A stretch of DNA of 64,000 bases from Rostratula benghalensis. Its lineage: Eukaryota; Chordata; Aves; Charadriiformes; Rostratulidae. The position numbers and the translations under genes were made by a program. The notes under the pieces are model-generated. The model saw only the letters and a program-made list of their open reading frames with translations. It searched no databases and was not told the origin of the DNA. The DNA lies in assembly GCA_013399305.1 (NCBI GenBank), contig VXAI01000305.1, positions 585,742-649,741 of the forward strand. Reading direction: 5' to 3'. Positions 47,581-57,660 of the stretch are shown here, in pieces (the first letter of the stretch is position 1; the number at the start of each line of letters is the position of its first letter).

Positions 47581-49107
47581 CCTTTCCTGTCGCGAAGAGA
47601 GGCAATATTATTTTGACTTCTTTTTGCAAAGGAGGAATGCAAGGGGCAAGATTGGAGCCATTTAAAGCTTCCCTGCTGGCGGGTGTGCACAGACTGATGT
47701 TTTTCAGCACTGACAGCACTATACATCATTTTGGAGGTGTGAGATGTGGTTACCTGGATTGCAGCTGTGAGAGCCCACTGACCTCTGCAAAACACGCTCT
47801 CCCAGGCCCCTTGTTTGCCGCTATGAAAAACTAAGAACTTTTATTCCAGTTAAGACTGTTAGTAGGGGCTTTATTCTGGAGCATGTACCGCTCTGGAGTG
47901 CCTGGAATAACACCACTTGAGTTTACGGTGTCGCCCCACAGTCTGTAAGGTGTCATGGGTCCAATTTATCTGTAAGAGCATTGTTTCTGTCACCGCAGAC
48001 CTGTTTTAATCCAGGCTCTGCAACGCTGGTGCTGCAAGGGAAGCAGCTGAGCCTTTGCAGGCTGCAGCCTCCTCCCATGCACAGCCGTAAGAAATTCCCA
48101 CAGCACGGGTTGTTCTGGTAGGGAGTCCTGAGGGGAAACCCCTGGAGTCTTGTAATCGGGTCATTAAAAGAGCTTATGGTAATATTCATGAGGAGGTTGG
48201 AGTGAGGTTTCACAAGCAAGTTGAATTTACTTTCCCCTTCTTGTTTCTTGCAAATGTAGATTTCTTCTAAGGATTGAAAAATGCTGGCATGCACTATTCT
48301 GGAGAAGTCGGTAACTGGGAAAGGAGAGGTGTCTGTGAGTGACAGCTCTGCCTGGGTCATTAACAGCAGCACTGGGTACTTTATCTGGGAGGCCTCCATC
48401 AGCTCAGCTCCCATTCCAGGTGGTGGCAATACTGTCTTCTCCTGGGCACTAGAGGGGGATGGATACACATGCTTTGCTGGTGGATTTCACAGTCATGTAA
48501 ACAGTGCTTCTGATTTCAATTCCAGGAGCTGAAGAAAATGGTGACAAACCTTTCTCTCCTCATTGCTTTTTTCTCTTTTTCTTTNCCCCAGGGATGGTGG
48601 TAGTGGTGAATTTTCCCTTATCTTCCTCCTGCCTTTGGTTCATTTCTGTCTCTCCTTCTCCATTCTAGTGTGTTATTTCTAAAGGCTGCCTTGTGCTGGG
48701 CTTTCCCTTCATCCAGACAGAGCTCCTGCTTTTGCTCTTCACCTCTGCTCATGATCCCTCAGCTGTCCTGTTCCTGCCTGTCTCTCCTACTTTCCCAGCC
48801 TCCACCTTCATATGCAGCTTAATTACATTAGATACTGGTTCTTTCTCTGGCCTCAGCAAGACAATTATATCTCAGACCCCTTGAGCAGGCTATCAAACAA
48901 ATTGTTTTAAATGTTAATGCTCTCACTCTGATCCGGTTTGTGAGAATATTTGGTTATGTAGAGCTTTAGCTCAAGGTTGACGAGTTTTTTAATTGACTCC
49001 ATTTTAAAGGAGATGTGTTTTGTGCAAGACCTGCTGAAGGACTGAATCTTATATTCAGAGCACAACGAGGTGAGGTCCATGAGTATCAGATCCTGTGGGA
49101 GTTCCCT

Positions 49108-49660
49108 CTGAAGCATGCCCTGGTGAGACCCCATCTGGAATAGTGTGTCCAGTTCTGGGCCCCTCAGTTCCAGATGGACAGGGAACTGCTGGAGAGAGTC
49201 CAGCGTAGAGGCAAAAAGATGCTGAAGGGAGTGGAGCATCTCCCAGAGGAGGAAAGGCTGACAGAGCTGGGTCTCTTGAGCTTGGAGAAGAGGAGACTGA
49301 AGGGTGACCTCATGAATTTTTATAAATCTGGAAAGGGTGAGTGTCAGGAGGATGGAACCAGGCTCTTCTCAGTGATGGCCTATGATAGAACAAGGGGCAA
49401 TGGGTGCAAGCTGGAACACAGGAGGTTCCACTTAAATATGAGGAAAAACTTCTTCATGGGGAGGGTTAGGGAACACTGGAAGGGGCTGCCCAGAGAGGTG
49501 GTGGAGTCTCCTTCTCTGGAGACGTTCAAACCCCTCCTGGACACGTTCCTGTGTGGCCTGATCTAGGTGTTCCTGCTCTGGCAGGGGGATTAGACGGGAT
49601 GAGCTTTCAAGGTCCCTTCCAATCCCTGATAGTCTGTGGTTCTGTGATTCTGGGATTTGC
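49108..49660 (+). mobile_element. CR1 LINE, about 550 bp
   Basis: CTGGTGAGACCCCATCTGGA, GGAGAGAGTCCAGCGTAGAG, GGAGACGTTCAAACCCCTCC and CAAGGTCCCTTCCAATCCC, ending GATAGTCTGTGGTTCTGTGA. It lies about 600 bp past the 3' end of the NR0B-like coding region. Confidence 0.94.
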
Positions 49661-50073
49661 CTTCATGGTGGAAGGTAACACCACCTTGAAAACCCAAGAG
49701 GTTGACCATGACACTTCACTGTGGGGCAGCAGGCATTCTGGTCAGGCAACTGGTTACAGAGACACCCACCAGGCTGAAAGAGGAGTCAGCAAACATTGCA
49801 TTGCCTTCCAGGTGAGCCAAGCCACGGGAACCTCTTGGCATTGTGCCCTTCAACGCAAAGAAAGTTGAAATGAAGCCACTCTATACTTTGAAGATAAAGT
49901 CAAAGACCTCAAAGCAGATTCTGATAAGAAGTAAAGCTGTGAGCAGAGGCTGATGTGCTCTTCAGTAGCCTGATATTCACGCTACCGAATCTGCTCCTAG
50001 ACAGCCTTTGCATACGTTAGACTAAAGGTTTTTGAAAGCACACAAAATCATGAAATCCTTAGCTTTCTCTGCC

Positions 50074-50079
50074 TTTAAT
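50074..50079 (-). terminator. Possible poly(A) signal of the NR0B-like gene
   Basis: ATTAAA on the minus strand lies about 185 bp after the stop codon. It is the common variant of AATAAA. No better signal was seen close to the stop, and the assignment is tentative. Confidence 0.25.
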
Positions 50080-50262
50080 TCTAAAATACAACAAAACCAC
50101 TCCGTCGTACAAAAAAAAATATATATGGTGTACAAAGATGCATCAATGATTTGTTTAGCTCGTGAAACCCCCTCATCTCTTCAAAAGATATTGAGAGCAC
50201 AGGTGTCATCTGTTTTCAAAGCTGACTTGGCTTGATATAGAGGGGTCCTAGAAGTCATAGGT

Positions 50263-50468
50263 TTAGGGGGCCTCTCCTAGGATGGGTCTGAAGAAGAGCT
50301 GCTCAATAGCATCTCTATCAACGTCTTGAAGAGAGGCGACAAGCTGAAGAATCCAAGCAAACCTGCCTAGGTTTCTGTTGAACATCATTGAGATAAATTC
50401 CATCAGGGCTCGCTGAGCTTCCTGCTGCAGTGTTTGTATGTAGGGGAGACATTGTAGGACCAGGCAAC
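50263..50468 (-). CDS. NR0B-like exon 2: C-terminal LBD helices, early stop
   Basis: This 206-bp exon has a TTTTGACAG acceptor and a TAA stop. It reads CLVLQCLPYIQTLQQEAQRA and on to AIEQLFFRPILGEAP. LQC-YIQ-LQ matches DAX1 and LQQEA matches SHP. LFFRPI-G is the conserved last-but-one block of the family. The AF-2 helix that should follow (about 14 residues in both relatives) is absent, because the frame stops three residues after LGE. The stop lies next to a CCCCC run, so a base-calling error is possible. Confidence 0.78.
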
Positions 50469-53056
50469 CTGTCAAAACAAAAAGTAAAATAATAAATCCT
50501 GGGTAAACGCTCTTGTCCTGTGCCCTTCATAATGATGGCTGTCTGGCTTGGCTTTCTAGCTTCTAGTTCTCTTGAAAATAATCAAAACTCTCTAAACATA
50601 CTTTTTTTGGGCGGAAAAAAAGAGATGTGCATGTTCATTAATATGATGGAACATTGAGCAGCATTGAAAGGACATTGGAATTTCACCCATTACATTCAAT
50701 CCAGCTTTGAAATGGTAACTTGGAGTCAGGACAGATGGAGAAGAAGCTTACATAGCGTTGACTACCCACCAAATGATGCTGAGACCATAGTCTGAAACAT
50801 TCCAGCTCTAATCTGAAGTAGGTAGGTAAGATCAGGAAGATGGAGACGGTGGTTTGGAGCAGCAAGCAGGCTGGCAGCCCGGAGGTTTCCAGTCTACCCA
50901 GCTCCATTTCCCTCTTATTGTTGCCTCCACTTGCCAGGCTACACTGGGGCACTATGCTACCTAGATATCTTCTTTTACAGTCTAAAAAGAGCATAAATGT
51001 TCTCTGTGAGATGGACCATGACCCACAGGAGTAGGATATATATTTGTATTTTCTGGTTTTGTGCTCCCTTTCCTCAGCTGTTTTGGTCTATGCCTTATGG
51101 AGTCATGTTCTTGAACATCAATCACATAAATCCCATGGCACAAGACTTCCAACTTGGTGGCTCACTGAGGGTCTTTTAGAGTGCCAGGGCGTAGTTAAAA
51201 GGACACCCTGTGTTTATCCTTTGCCTTTGGTGGGGATGTCTTGTGACATAGCTCTCAGCAAGCCATTGCCTCCTGTCCTTACTCTCTGAGGGTAACACCA
51301 TCTTTTCTTTCCTAGAATTGCAGCCTGGATCAGGGTAGCATGAATCCCCCGGTTTTGACTTCTCTCTCTCCTGCCTCCCACATCTTAGTTTAATCTATCT
51401 CCCAACACACTCCAGTTTAGTGTCTTCTACAGCAACTAACTCTACACCTCTTCCCTTGGCTGGGATCTGAATAGCTTATACCAGGGAGTGTTTCACACAG
51501 GACCATCCAAGCATGGGAGGTTCTGCCTTCTTGCCTAGTGCCCCGTCCTAGGGCAAAACCAACCTGGTTGGGCTGTTTTTTCAACCCTTTGTCAGTCTTC
51601 AGCAGCTCTCTTCTCCCTACACATCGCTGCCAGAGGAACAGAAGCCTCAGCAAAGCCTGCAGCCAGGCTGGCCAGAAAGGAAGAGTATGGAAAAGTCGTC
51701 TTCTCCCCCAGGATTACCACCAGCTGCAAGCTGTGAGGGTGGTTTCAAGTGTTAGACTTTCCATGGAAAGGAAGCTCCCTGGATTTTGTGTATTCAGGAT
51801 GGAATTGCAATTGCTTATATCCCTTCACATTTCCTTGATTTCCCCATTTCGCCTGCATTTATATGTGATCAGACACTGAGTTTAATTTGCAAATAATGAG
51901 AAATTTCTTGTTCTGAGAACTGTTGTAATAATATTCAGGCAAACACGTGTTTCCAGCTGAACTGCAAGATCTTTAAGGTCCCTTTCAACTCTAGCCATTC
52001 TATGAATCTGTGATAAATAAATAAATAAATACATAAATAAATAAAAGTGGTGTAACCTCAAAGCAGCAGCCTTTAGGCTCACTGACGAAAATCAGATAAA
52101 ATAGATAATTTTATCATCTCTGGTGTTCTTGCAACAGAGGAAGTCTCTGTTAGATACTTCTAATACATCACATACCCATGTACCATCTCTCCTCTGCTGT
52201 ACTTCTTCACCTGTGGACTGGAAACCAGTTTGAAGTGAGACAGTTAATTCTTTATGACTTAAACTTTGCCTACCAGAAGCTGTTTTGGCTCACAGTGCTG
52301 CACACATCAAAGAAACCTCAATGAACTACTTCAGGCAGAAAATCATTAAATTGCGGAATACAGGTTTTTGAGAACATTTAGCTATGAAAAGAGTAAAACT
52401 AAACATATGCCTATAAGCAAATGAAAATGCCAAATGTTCTTCTATGCACATGATCATCTCTGTAATTTCCAGGAGGACTTACCGGAATTAAAAAGAATAA
52501 TTCCTTTAAGATAGGCATACTCTTTTGCGCTAATGTCCAGGTCCCAAAATTTCCACAATAAATTCTTCATCTTCTGAGCTTCTGCTAAAGATGCTCCCGG
52601 TGATGAGCTGCCCAGCTCACTGCTGGCTGTCAAAGACTGATTGAGGAGGATTGTCTTCAATAAACTAGGGGCTGAAATCTCCCTCAGGTCAAAATCCACC
52701 CCTTCTTGCGCCATGCCCAGGACAAAAAGAGGGGCCCAGTTCTGCTGTATGAGGATGAGCTGATCCTCCCAAGGCAAGTGATAAAAAGAAGGCAAGTTTC
52801 TAATGAAAGTTAAAGTCTTCAGGAGAACTTCGGAGGCTCTTCTGCATGTGGATTCTGGTGTTTTCAGGACAGCTCTTCTCCTGTCAACGCAAGAGCAGCC
52901 CTGGCTCCCTGTGGAGCACTGGGGACCACGGTACTGCTGGGACCACTGGGCCCTACTTCCCTCCTCTTTGTTAAGGATCTGGTACAGGATGCTCTTACCC
53001 TGGCGTGTCCCACACTGACATTTCCCAGACTTCTCAGCCGGGACCTCGGTAGCCAT
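50263..53056 (-). CDS. NR0B-family orphan nuclear receptor (SHP/DAX1-like), two exons
   Basis: The gene encodes a nuclear receptor without a DNA-binding domain. Known NR0B proteins act in the nucleus as corepressors that bind other nuclear receptors. Exon 1 (52483-53056) and exon 2 (50263-50468) join over a 2,014-bp GT-AG phase-1 intron to give 259 residues; human SHP has 257. The core TCRRASEVLLKTLTF-RNLPSF-LP-DQ-W-PLF-LG-AQ follows SHP (NR0B2) closely, while AVLK-P and LLKTL recall DAX1 (NR0B1). KEYAYLKG and LFFRPILGE are family hallmarks. The AF-2 end is missing and the segment after FN differs from its relatives. In mammals neither NR0B gene adjoins BCKDHB, so ortholog, third paralog or relocated copy cannot be decided here. 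No symbol is assigned. Confidence 0.85.
51960..52014 (+). mobile_element. CR1 LINE tail, about 55 bp
   Basis: AGATCTTTAAGGTCCCTTTC and GCCATTCTATGAATCTGTG remain. The tail runs into an ATAA-type microsatellite. It lies in the NR0B-like intron. Confidence 0.88.
52012..52047. repeat. (AAAT)n microsatellite grown from a CR1 tail
   Basis: GATAAATAAATAAATAAATA with one interrupting C follows directly on the CR1 tail at 51960-52014. Intron of the NR0B-like gene. Confidence 0.9.
52483..53056 (-). CDS. NR0B-like exon 1: LXXLL-like motif and ligand-binding-domain core
   Basis: This exon has 191 codons plus one base and ends at a TCCG|GTAAGT donor. The chosen ATG (53056) opens MATEVPAEKSGKCQCG, similar in layout to the short SHP N terminus, with G at +4. 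An in-frame ATG at 53095 (MHSSTPATG) is possible but sits only about 20-25 bp from the predicted cap site. SILYQIL at residues 22-28 matches ILYALL of SHP and SILYSML of the DAX1 repeats, and only one such repeat is present. A Cys-rich linker follows (residues 47-56). The helix-3-like block is at about residues 70-105, a variable Ser-rich loop at about 142-157, and KEYAYLKG at 178-185. Confidence 0.85.
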
Positions 53057-53142
53057 AGAGCCAGAGTTCCCAGTGGCAGGAGTGGAGCTGTGCATCAACG
53101 GCGGGGGAGAGCATTCCTGCCAAACAGCCAGGCAGCGTCTGC

Positions 53143-53152
53143 TTTTTATATA
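53143..53152 (-). promoter_or_regulatory. TATA box of the NR0B-like gene
   Basis: TATATAAAAA reads on the minus strand 87 bp upstream of the chosen ATG, placing transcription start near 53,115-53,120. A TATA-containing promoter and a short leader fit the simple SHP gene layout. Confidence 0.6.
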
Positions 53153-53174
53153 CATGGGTGGTGGAAAAGTAATA

Positions 53175-53183
53175 TGACCCTGA
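53175..53183 (-). promoter_or_regulatory. Second candidate nuclear-receptor half-site
   Basis: TCAGGGTCA on the minus strand differs by one base from TCAAGGTCA, the monomer site for SF-1, LRH-1 and ERR-type receptors. It lies between the TATA box and the first half-site, 10-20 bp from it. Confidence 0.35.
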
Positions 53184-53192
53184 TCTGCCCAG

Positions 53193-53202
53193 TTACCTTG
53201 AA
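53193..53202 (-). promoter_or_regulatory. Candidate LRH-1/SF-1 half-site upstream of the TATA box
   Basis: TTCAAGGTAA on the minus strand is one base from the SF-1/LRH-1 extended half-site YCAAGGYCA. SHP and DAX1 promoters are known targets of LRH-1 and SF-1. The site lies about 45 bp upstream of the TATA box. A motif match alone is weak evidence. Confidence 0.35.
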
Positions 53203-53311
53203 CTTTATTTGCACCAGTCCGTTTCCCATGAGGCGGGGCCGTGGGCTGACGGTGTGGCACCGGACTGCCGTAGCCACGGGGGAGTGACAGGGCTGTGCCT
53301 GGCCTTCTGCC

Positions 53312-53505
53312 ACCATAGAACCATAGAATGGTTTGAGTTGGAAGGGTCATCGAGTTCCAGCCCCCCTGCCCTGGGCAGGGACACCTCCCACCAGACCAGG
53401 TTGCTCAAAGCTCCATCCAACCTGGCCTTGAACCCCTCCAGGGATGGGGCAGCCACAGCTTCTCTGGGCAACCTGGTCCAGTCTCTCACCACCTCCACAG
53501 CAAAA
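53312..53505 (-). mobile_element. CR1 LINE 3' end, left half of a head-to-head pair
   Basis: ACCATAGAACCATAGAATGG starts the tail, and the copy ends at CTCACCACCTCCACAGCAAA. It lies about 160 bp upstream of the NR0B-like TATA box in the same orientation as that gene. Confidence 0.93.
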
Positions 53506-53507
53506 AG

Positions 53508-54081
53508 TACAGGTTGGGTGGAGAACTGCTGGAGAGCAGCCCTGAGGAGAAGGACTTGGGAGTGCTTGTGGATGAGAAGCTCAACATGAGCCAGCAACTC
53601 TGCTGGCAGCCCAGAAAGCCAACCCCATCCTGGGCTGCATCCAAAGCAGCGTGACCAGCAGGTCACAGGAGGTGATTCTACCCCTCTGCTCTGCACTCGT
53701 GAGACCCCACCTGGAGTCCTGTGTCCAGCTCTGGAGTCCTCAGCATAGAAAGGACATGGACCTGTTGGAATGGGTCCAGCGGAGGGCCATGAAGATGCTC
53801 AGAGGGATGGAGCACCTCTGCTGTGAAGACAGGCTGAGGGAGCTGGGGTTGTTCAACCTGGAGAAGAGAAGGCTCCAGGGAGACCTTAGAGCAGCCTTCC
53901 AGTGCCTGAAGGGAGCTACAGGAGAGCTGGAGAGGGACTCTTTGACAGGGAGTGGAGTGACAGGACAAGGGGTAACAGCTTTAAATTGGAAGAGGGGAGA
54001 TTGGTCCCCCTGGCAGGGGGAATGGAACTTGATGATATTCAAGGTCCCTTCCAACTCTAGCCATTCTGTGATTTTATAATA
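53508..54081 (+). mobile_element. CR1 LINE with internal deletion, right half of a head-to-head pair
   Basis: It begins near CTGGAGAGCAGCCCTGAGG, runs through the mid part, then jumps from TTGGAAGAGGGGAGATTG to GTCCCCCTGGCAGGGGG. That loses the roughly 200 bp usually found there before the GGTCCCTTCCAACTCTAGCC tail. Confidence 0.92.
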
Positions 54082-54687
54082 TCTAGCATCTGCGTTCTTT
54101 CTACAGTAGCAACACTTCTTACTTTCAAAAGTTAAGAAAGTGTAGCATGATGATGAGCTCTCCTACTTTCCTAAAAGGTGGAACTGGAGGCAGCGGCATT
54201 TCTAGAGGAGAAGAATCTTCCACAATTATTTCATATGGGCTACAAGAAGGAAACACCCTCCTAGGAAGCTGACAGCAGCCTTTTTGAGGTCATCCTGTCA
54301 CACACATGCACATATTCCTTGATTCAGTGATCTCTTATCTCTCTGGGCTCCCGTACAAACCTTTAATTGGCCTATAAACTTCTGTATGACTCCAGAACAC
54401 GATTTCCTCTAGGTGTTTTATACATTTGGATTTCTGGGAGGAGTTGGGTGAATCTTGTGTCACTGGTACTTTGGAGGACACCTCACTTCACTAACAGCCT
54501 TACTGATGGCAAAAGGAGTCAGTGATAAACCTAGTATCTTTCTAGAAGGGTTCCTTGGCCTCCTTGTCCTGTGGTGCACACCGTCTTTCTTGAGCAATAA
54601 AGATAGTTGTTTCTCAGCTAGAGGAACTGGGAGGTACCATTCAGAGTGCCACCATTGGCTAGGCAGATGTTGGGAAGTTTGGTGATC

Positions 54688-55066
54688 ACAGAGCTGGAGC
54701 CCCTCTGCTGTGAGGACAGGCTGAGAGAGTTGGGGGTGTTCAGCCTGGAGAAGAGAAGGCTCCAGGAAGAACTCAGAGCCCCTTCCAGTCCCTAAAGTTG
54801 CTCCAGGAGAGAACGGGGGAAGGACTCTTGATCAGAGAGCAGAGCCATAGGACAAAGGGGAACAGTTTTAAACTGAAAGAAGGGAGATTTAGATTAGGAT
54901 TTAGGAAAAATTCTTTGGTGTGAGGGTGGTGAGAGCCTGGCCCAGGTTGCCCAGAGAAGCTGTGTTTGCCCCATCCCTGGAGGGGTTCAAGGCCAGGCTG
55001 GATGGGGCTTGGAGCAACCTGGTCTGGTGGGAGGTCCCTCCCAACCATTCTATGCTTCTATAATCA
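54688..55066 (+). mobile_element. CR1 LINE, about 380 bp
   Basis: GAGCCCCTCTGCTGTGAGGA, GGTGTGAGGGTGGTGAGAG and GGAGCAACCTGGTCTGGTGG. A short deletion joins GGGAGGTCCCTCCCAACC directly, losing the GTCCCTGCCCAGGGCAGG block, before CATTCTATGCTTC. Confidence 0.94.
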
Positions 55067-56255
55067 TCCCCAAGTTGAAGTCTGCTCAGCTTTGAAACGA
55101 GCTCTGAAACAGTGTCTTACCTTATGTTCCAACAGGTAATGCCATGGCAAGCAGGGATTTGGCCCTTAGATTTGAAGCAAGGGTATGTAAGTTAGAAATC
55201 CAGTTAATTTAAGCATATTTAGCTTATCTTGAAGGCAACTGGGTGAACTTCACAAACCAAGCACGTGAGGTTAATCACTTTGCTTGATTGGGTCTGATAA
55301 AATCAGCATCGTTTTGATGACAGCCCTTTGAACAGAAGCAGCAAATTAAAAGCAGGATCCCCAGCAGTGAAATGTTGTCTGTCACAGAAATTAGGCCTGT
55401 TTTACACTGGCCTCTGGTGACCGAGTCAGAGGAAAGGCAAATGCCTCTGAACTTCTGCCTCCTGCCTTGGCATGAAGGAGGAGCTTGGAGAAGCCCCCTT
55501 CTGATAAACCTACCCCAAGGTATCTATGGTTCACTCATGTTCTGCTGCTCTTTGTTTTCAAACACACTTGGAGGAGCATTTGAAGGGAGTTTTTGGCAGG
55601 GGCTGGTGACTGGTTGAAGAAGGGAGCGTGTTTCCCTTCGCTTTTAGACCAAGGATGTTTTGCTGGAGGGCTTTGTGCTGCCCGACCGCACTTCAGCTGC
55701 TGCAGACATGAACGCAAACACGTGCTCTCTCAATCTATACCCAAATCCCAGGCTAAAATATTAGTACAAAAAAAGCAAATACTCAGCCCAGTGGTGCTCC
55801 TTGGGCAGAAGATGGGGTGACACAGGAGCATATGTCTCAACACTTCAGCTTTATGAATCCAAAGCAGCAGTGAGTTTCCATGTGTGCAAATGCGTAAATA
55901 AAACCCCCAAAAGGGCTTTCATGGTTGTTTAAATCAAAGCCCAGCTGGACAAGTAAACTCATTCCAGGATTTTTGAACAGCTTTATCCTGCCTCTTGGTA
56001 ACGTGGGCTCGGAGCCTTCTTCATCTAAAGAACCCGAGCAGTCATCACTTGGCAGAGCTGCAGACTTGCTGCTACCGGGCCATTTCTCCCTTAATTAAAG
56101 GTAAGGCTGTGTTTTAAGCCACATGTAGAAAAAGGGCAGGAATCTGGAGGTACAGCTAGGTTTTAAGCTGCCCAACATCAATTGTTTGCTGTACTAGAAA
56201 AAGTGGTGAATTTTTGTAAGGATAAATCAGCAAATTTTTTTTTTTTATAAGAGGA

Positions 56256-56441
56256 CACCTGGGGTGTAGAGGTTGGAATGAGCTGCCCAGGGAAGTGGTG
56301 GAGTCACCATCCCTGGAGGGACTGAAAACTATGGGTTGACATAGTGCTTAGAGACACAGTTTTTTATCAGAGTTAGGCTGATGGCTGGACTCGATGATCT
56401 GAAAGATCCCATCCCACCTAGACAACTGATTCTATGATTAT
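56256..56441 (+). mobile_element. CR1 LINE 3' end, about 185 bp
   Basis: GGAATGAGCTGCCCAGGGAA, AGGCTGATGGCTGGACTCGA and CTGATTCTATGATTATC. AACCATCAACC-type subfamily, moderately diverged. Confidence 0.9.
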
Positions 56442-57595
56442 CAAATATACCAGAAACCACCTGGTACCAGATTGTACCATTTTTCTACAGCTTCCCCCAC
56501 CCACCCCAGGAGATGGTGTTTGTACAGTCATCCTTATCAGGAGTGGGACGGGCACCATCTGTCATTTTAAATATAAACTCCTTATTGTTGCTCGGCAAGT
56601 GGAAAATGATGGAAAGCAAGGCAGAAAATGGGTAATGTTCTCTCCAGAGTGGCATGGAAAAGGTGACTCCTCCCCTCAGCCCCCTCGAAGAGTGGTTGAG
56701 ATGAGAAACATTTTAAGGTAGCGTGGTGCCCACTCTCACGTTAAACTTAAGTCTGTTTTATATCATGGGAGATAAATGCCTAATCTGGTGATTAGCACTC
56801 TATAAATACCACAGGTTAGCGAGTGAAGGTTAGATGACAGATTAGATATGGGGTAAGGATCTTCAGCCAAGTTTTATGATAAAAAGAGCCAGATCTTAAC
56901 AAGGAATCTTTGGCCCCAAAAACCTAAACCCCAAACACTACCCTTTATATTTTGAAATACGTGAGGGGTGACTAACTTCTACCAGATTGGAACTAACACA
57001 TTGAGTTCCCTTAATGACAAAATTAATGTGCCCAGACTCTCCTCACTGTTTGCCACAGGATTAGGACACCTCCTCTATCCAGAAATCTTAAATCAAATAT
57101 TTATTTATCTATTTGGATTGCGGGGGGGGACAAGGTGATGGAAGGAAGAAAGCAGTTTTATCTCAAAATTTTAATTTTTCTTAAAGTTCTGTCTACTTTA
57201 GCACTGATAGAGATATCTGTGTCATTTGGGTTTGATTCTTCATAATAGATTACTGATTATAACTTGTGGAGTCTGTACAAACCTCCAAGTATTCACCCAA
57301 CCCCAGAGAGATTCTTTATCAGATATGTCCTCACCATGATTTACCCAGAAGAACCCCATTTCTTCTATCTGTCTTTGACCATCTCTCCACCTTGATGGCT
57401 GTGACTTTCTTCTACCATGCCCCTGCCAAGGAGATACCTGCTGGTTTCCCATCTGATTTGAAGCAAGGCTGGGAAGAGTTCAGACGCAGCTGTGGTAGGA
57501 TCTTATGGCAGATCTATTGCCTTACCATTTTCCTACCATTCCCCAACGAGGCAGGGACAGAGCAGTTCACAAAACTGTGGGGAATTTTTGTCTGT

Positions 57596-57660
57596 GTATG
57601 GTTGGACTTGATCTCAGAGATCCTTTCCAACCGTGAAAATTCTGTGGTTCCATGATATAG
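57596..57660 (+). mobile_element. CR1-like tail, diverged
   Basis: ATGGTTGGACTTGATCTCAG, AGATCCTTTCCAACCGTGA and ATTCTGTGGTTCCATGATA match a CR1 3' end of an old subfamily. Confidence 0.7.

Larger units (their letters stand above)
46947..50262. other. Intergenic region downstream of the NR0B-like gene
   Basis: Two CR1 copies (47132 and 49108) flank 1.5 kb of unique sequence with a 171-codon minus-strand open frame (47953-48468) of unknown meaning. The 3' untranslated part of the NR0B-like gene should lie in the last few hundred bases. Confidence 0.7.
50469..52482 (-). other. Intron of the NR0B-like gene (2,014 bp)
   Basis: It has GTAAGT donor and TTTTGACAG acceptor, phase 1, at the position shared by SHP and DAX1. 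It carries a CR1 tail with an AAAT microsatellite and otherwise unique sequence. Confidence 0.8.

Noticed and set aside
53205..53696. 163-codon minus-strand frame and upstream extension of the NR0B-like frame into 53350
   Set aside because: The sequence is CR1 from 53312 on, and the extension lies upstream of the TATA box, so it cannot be the receptor's N terminus.
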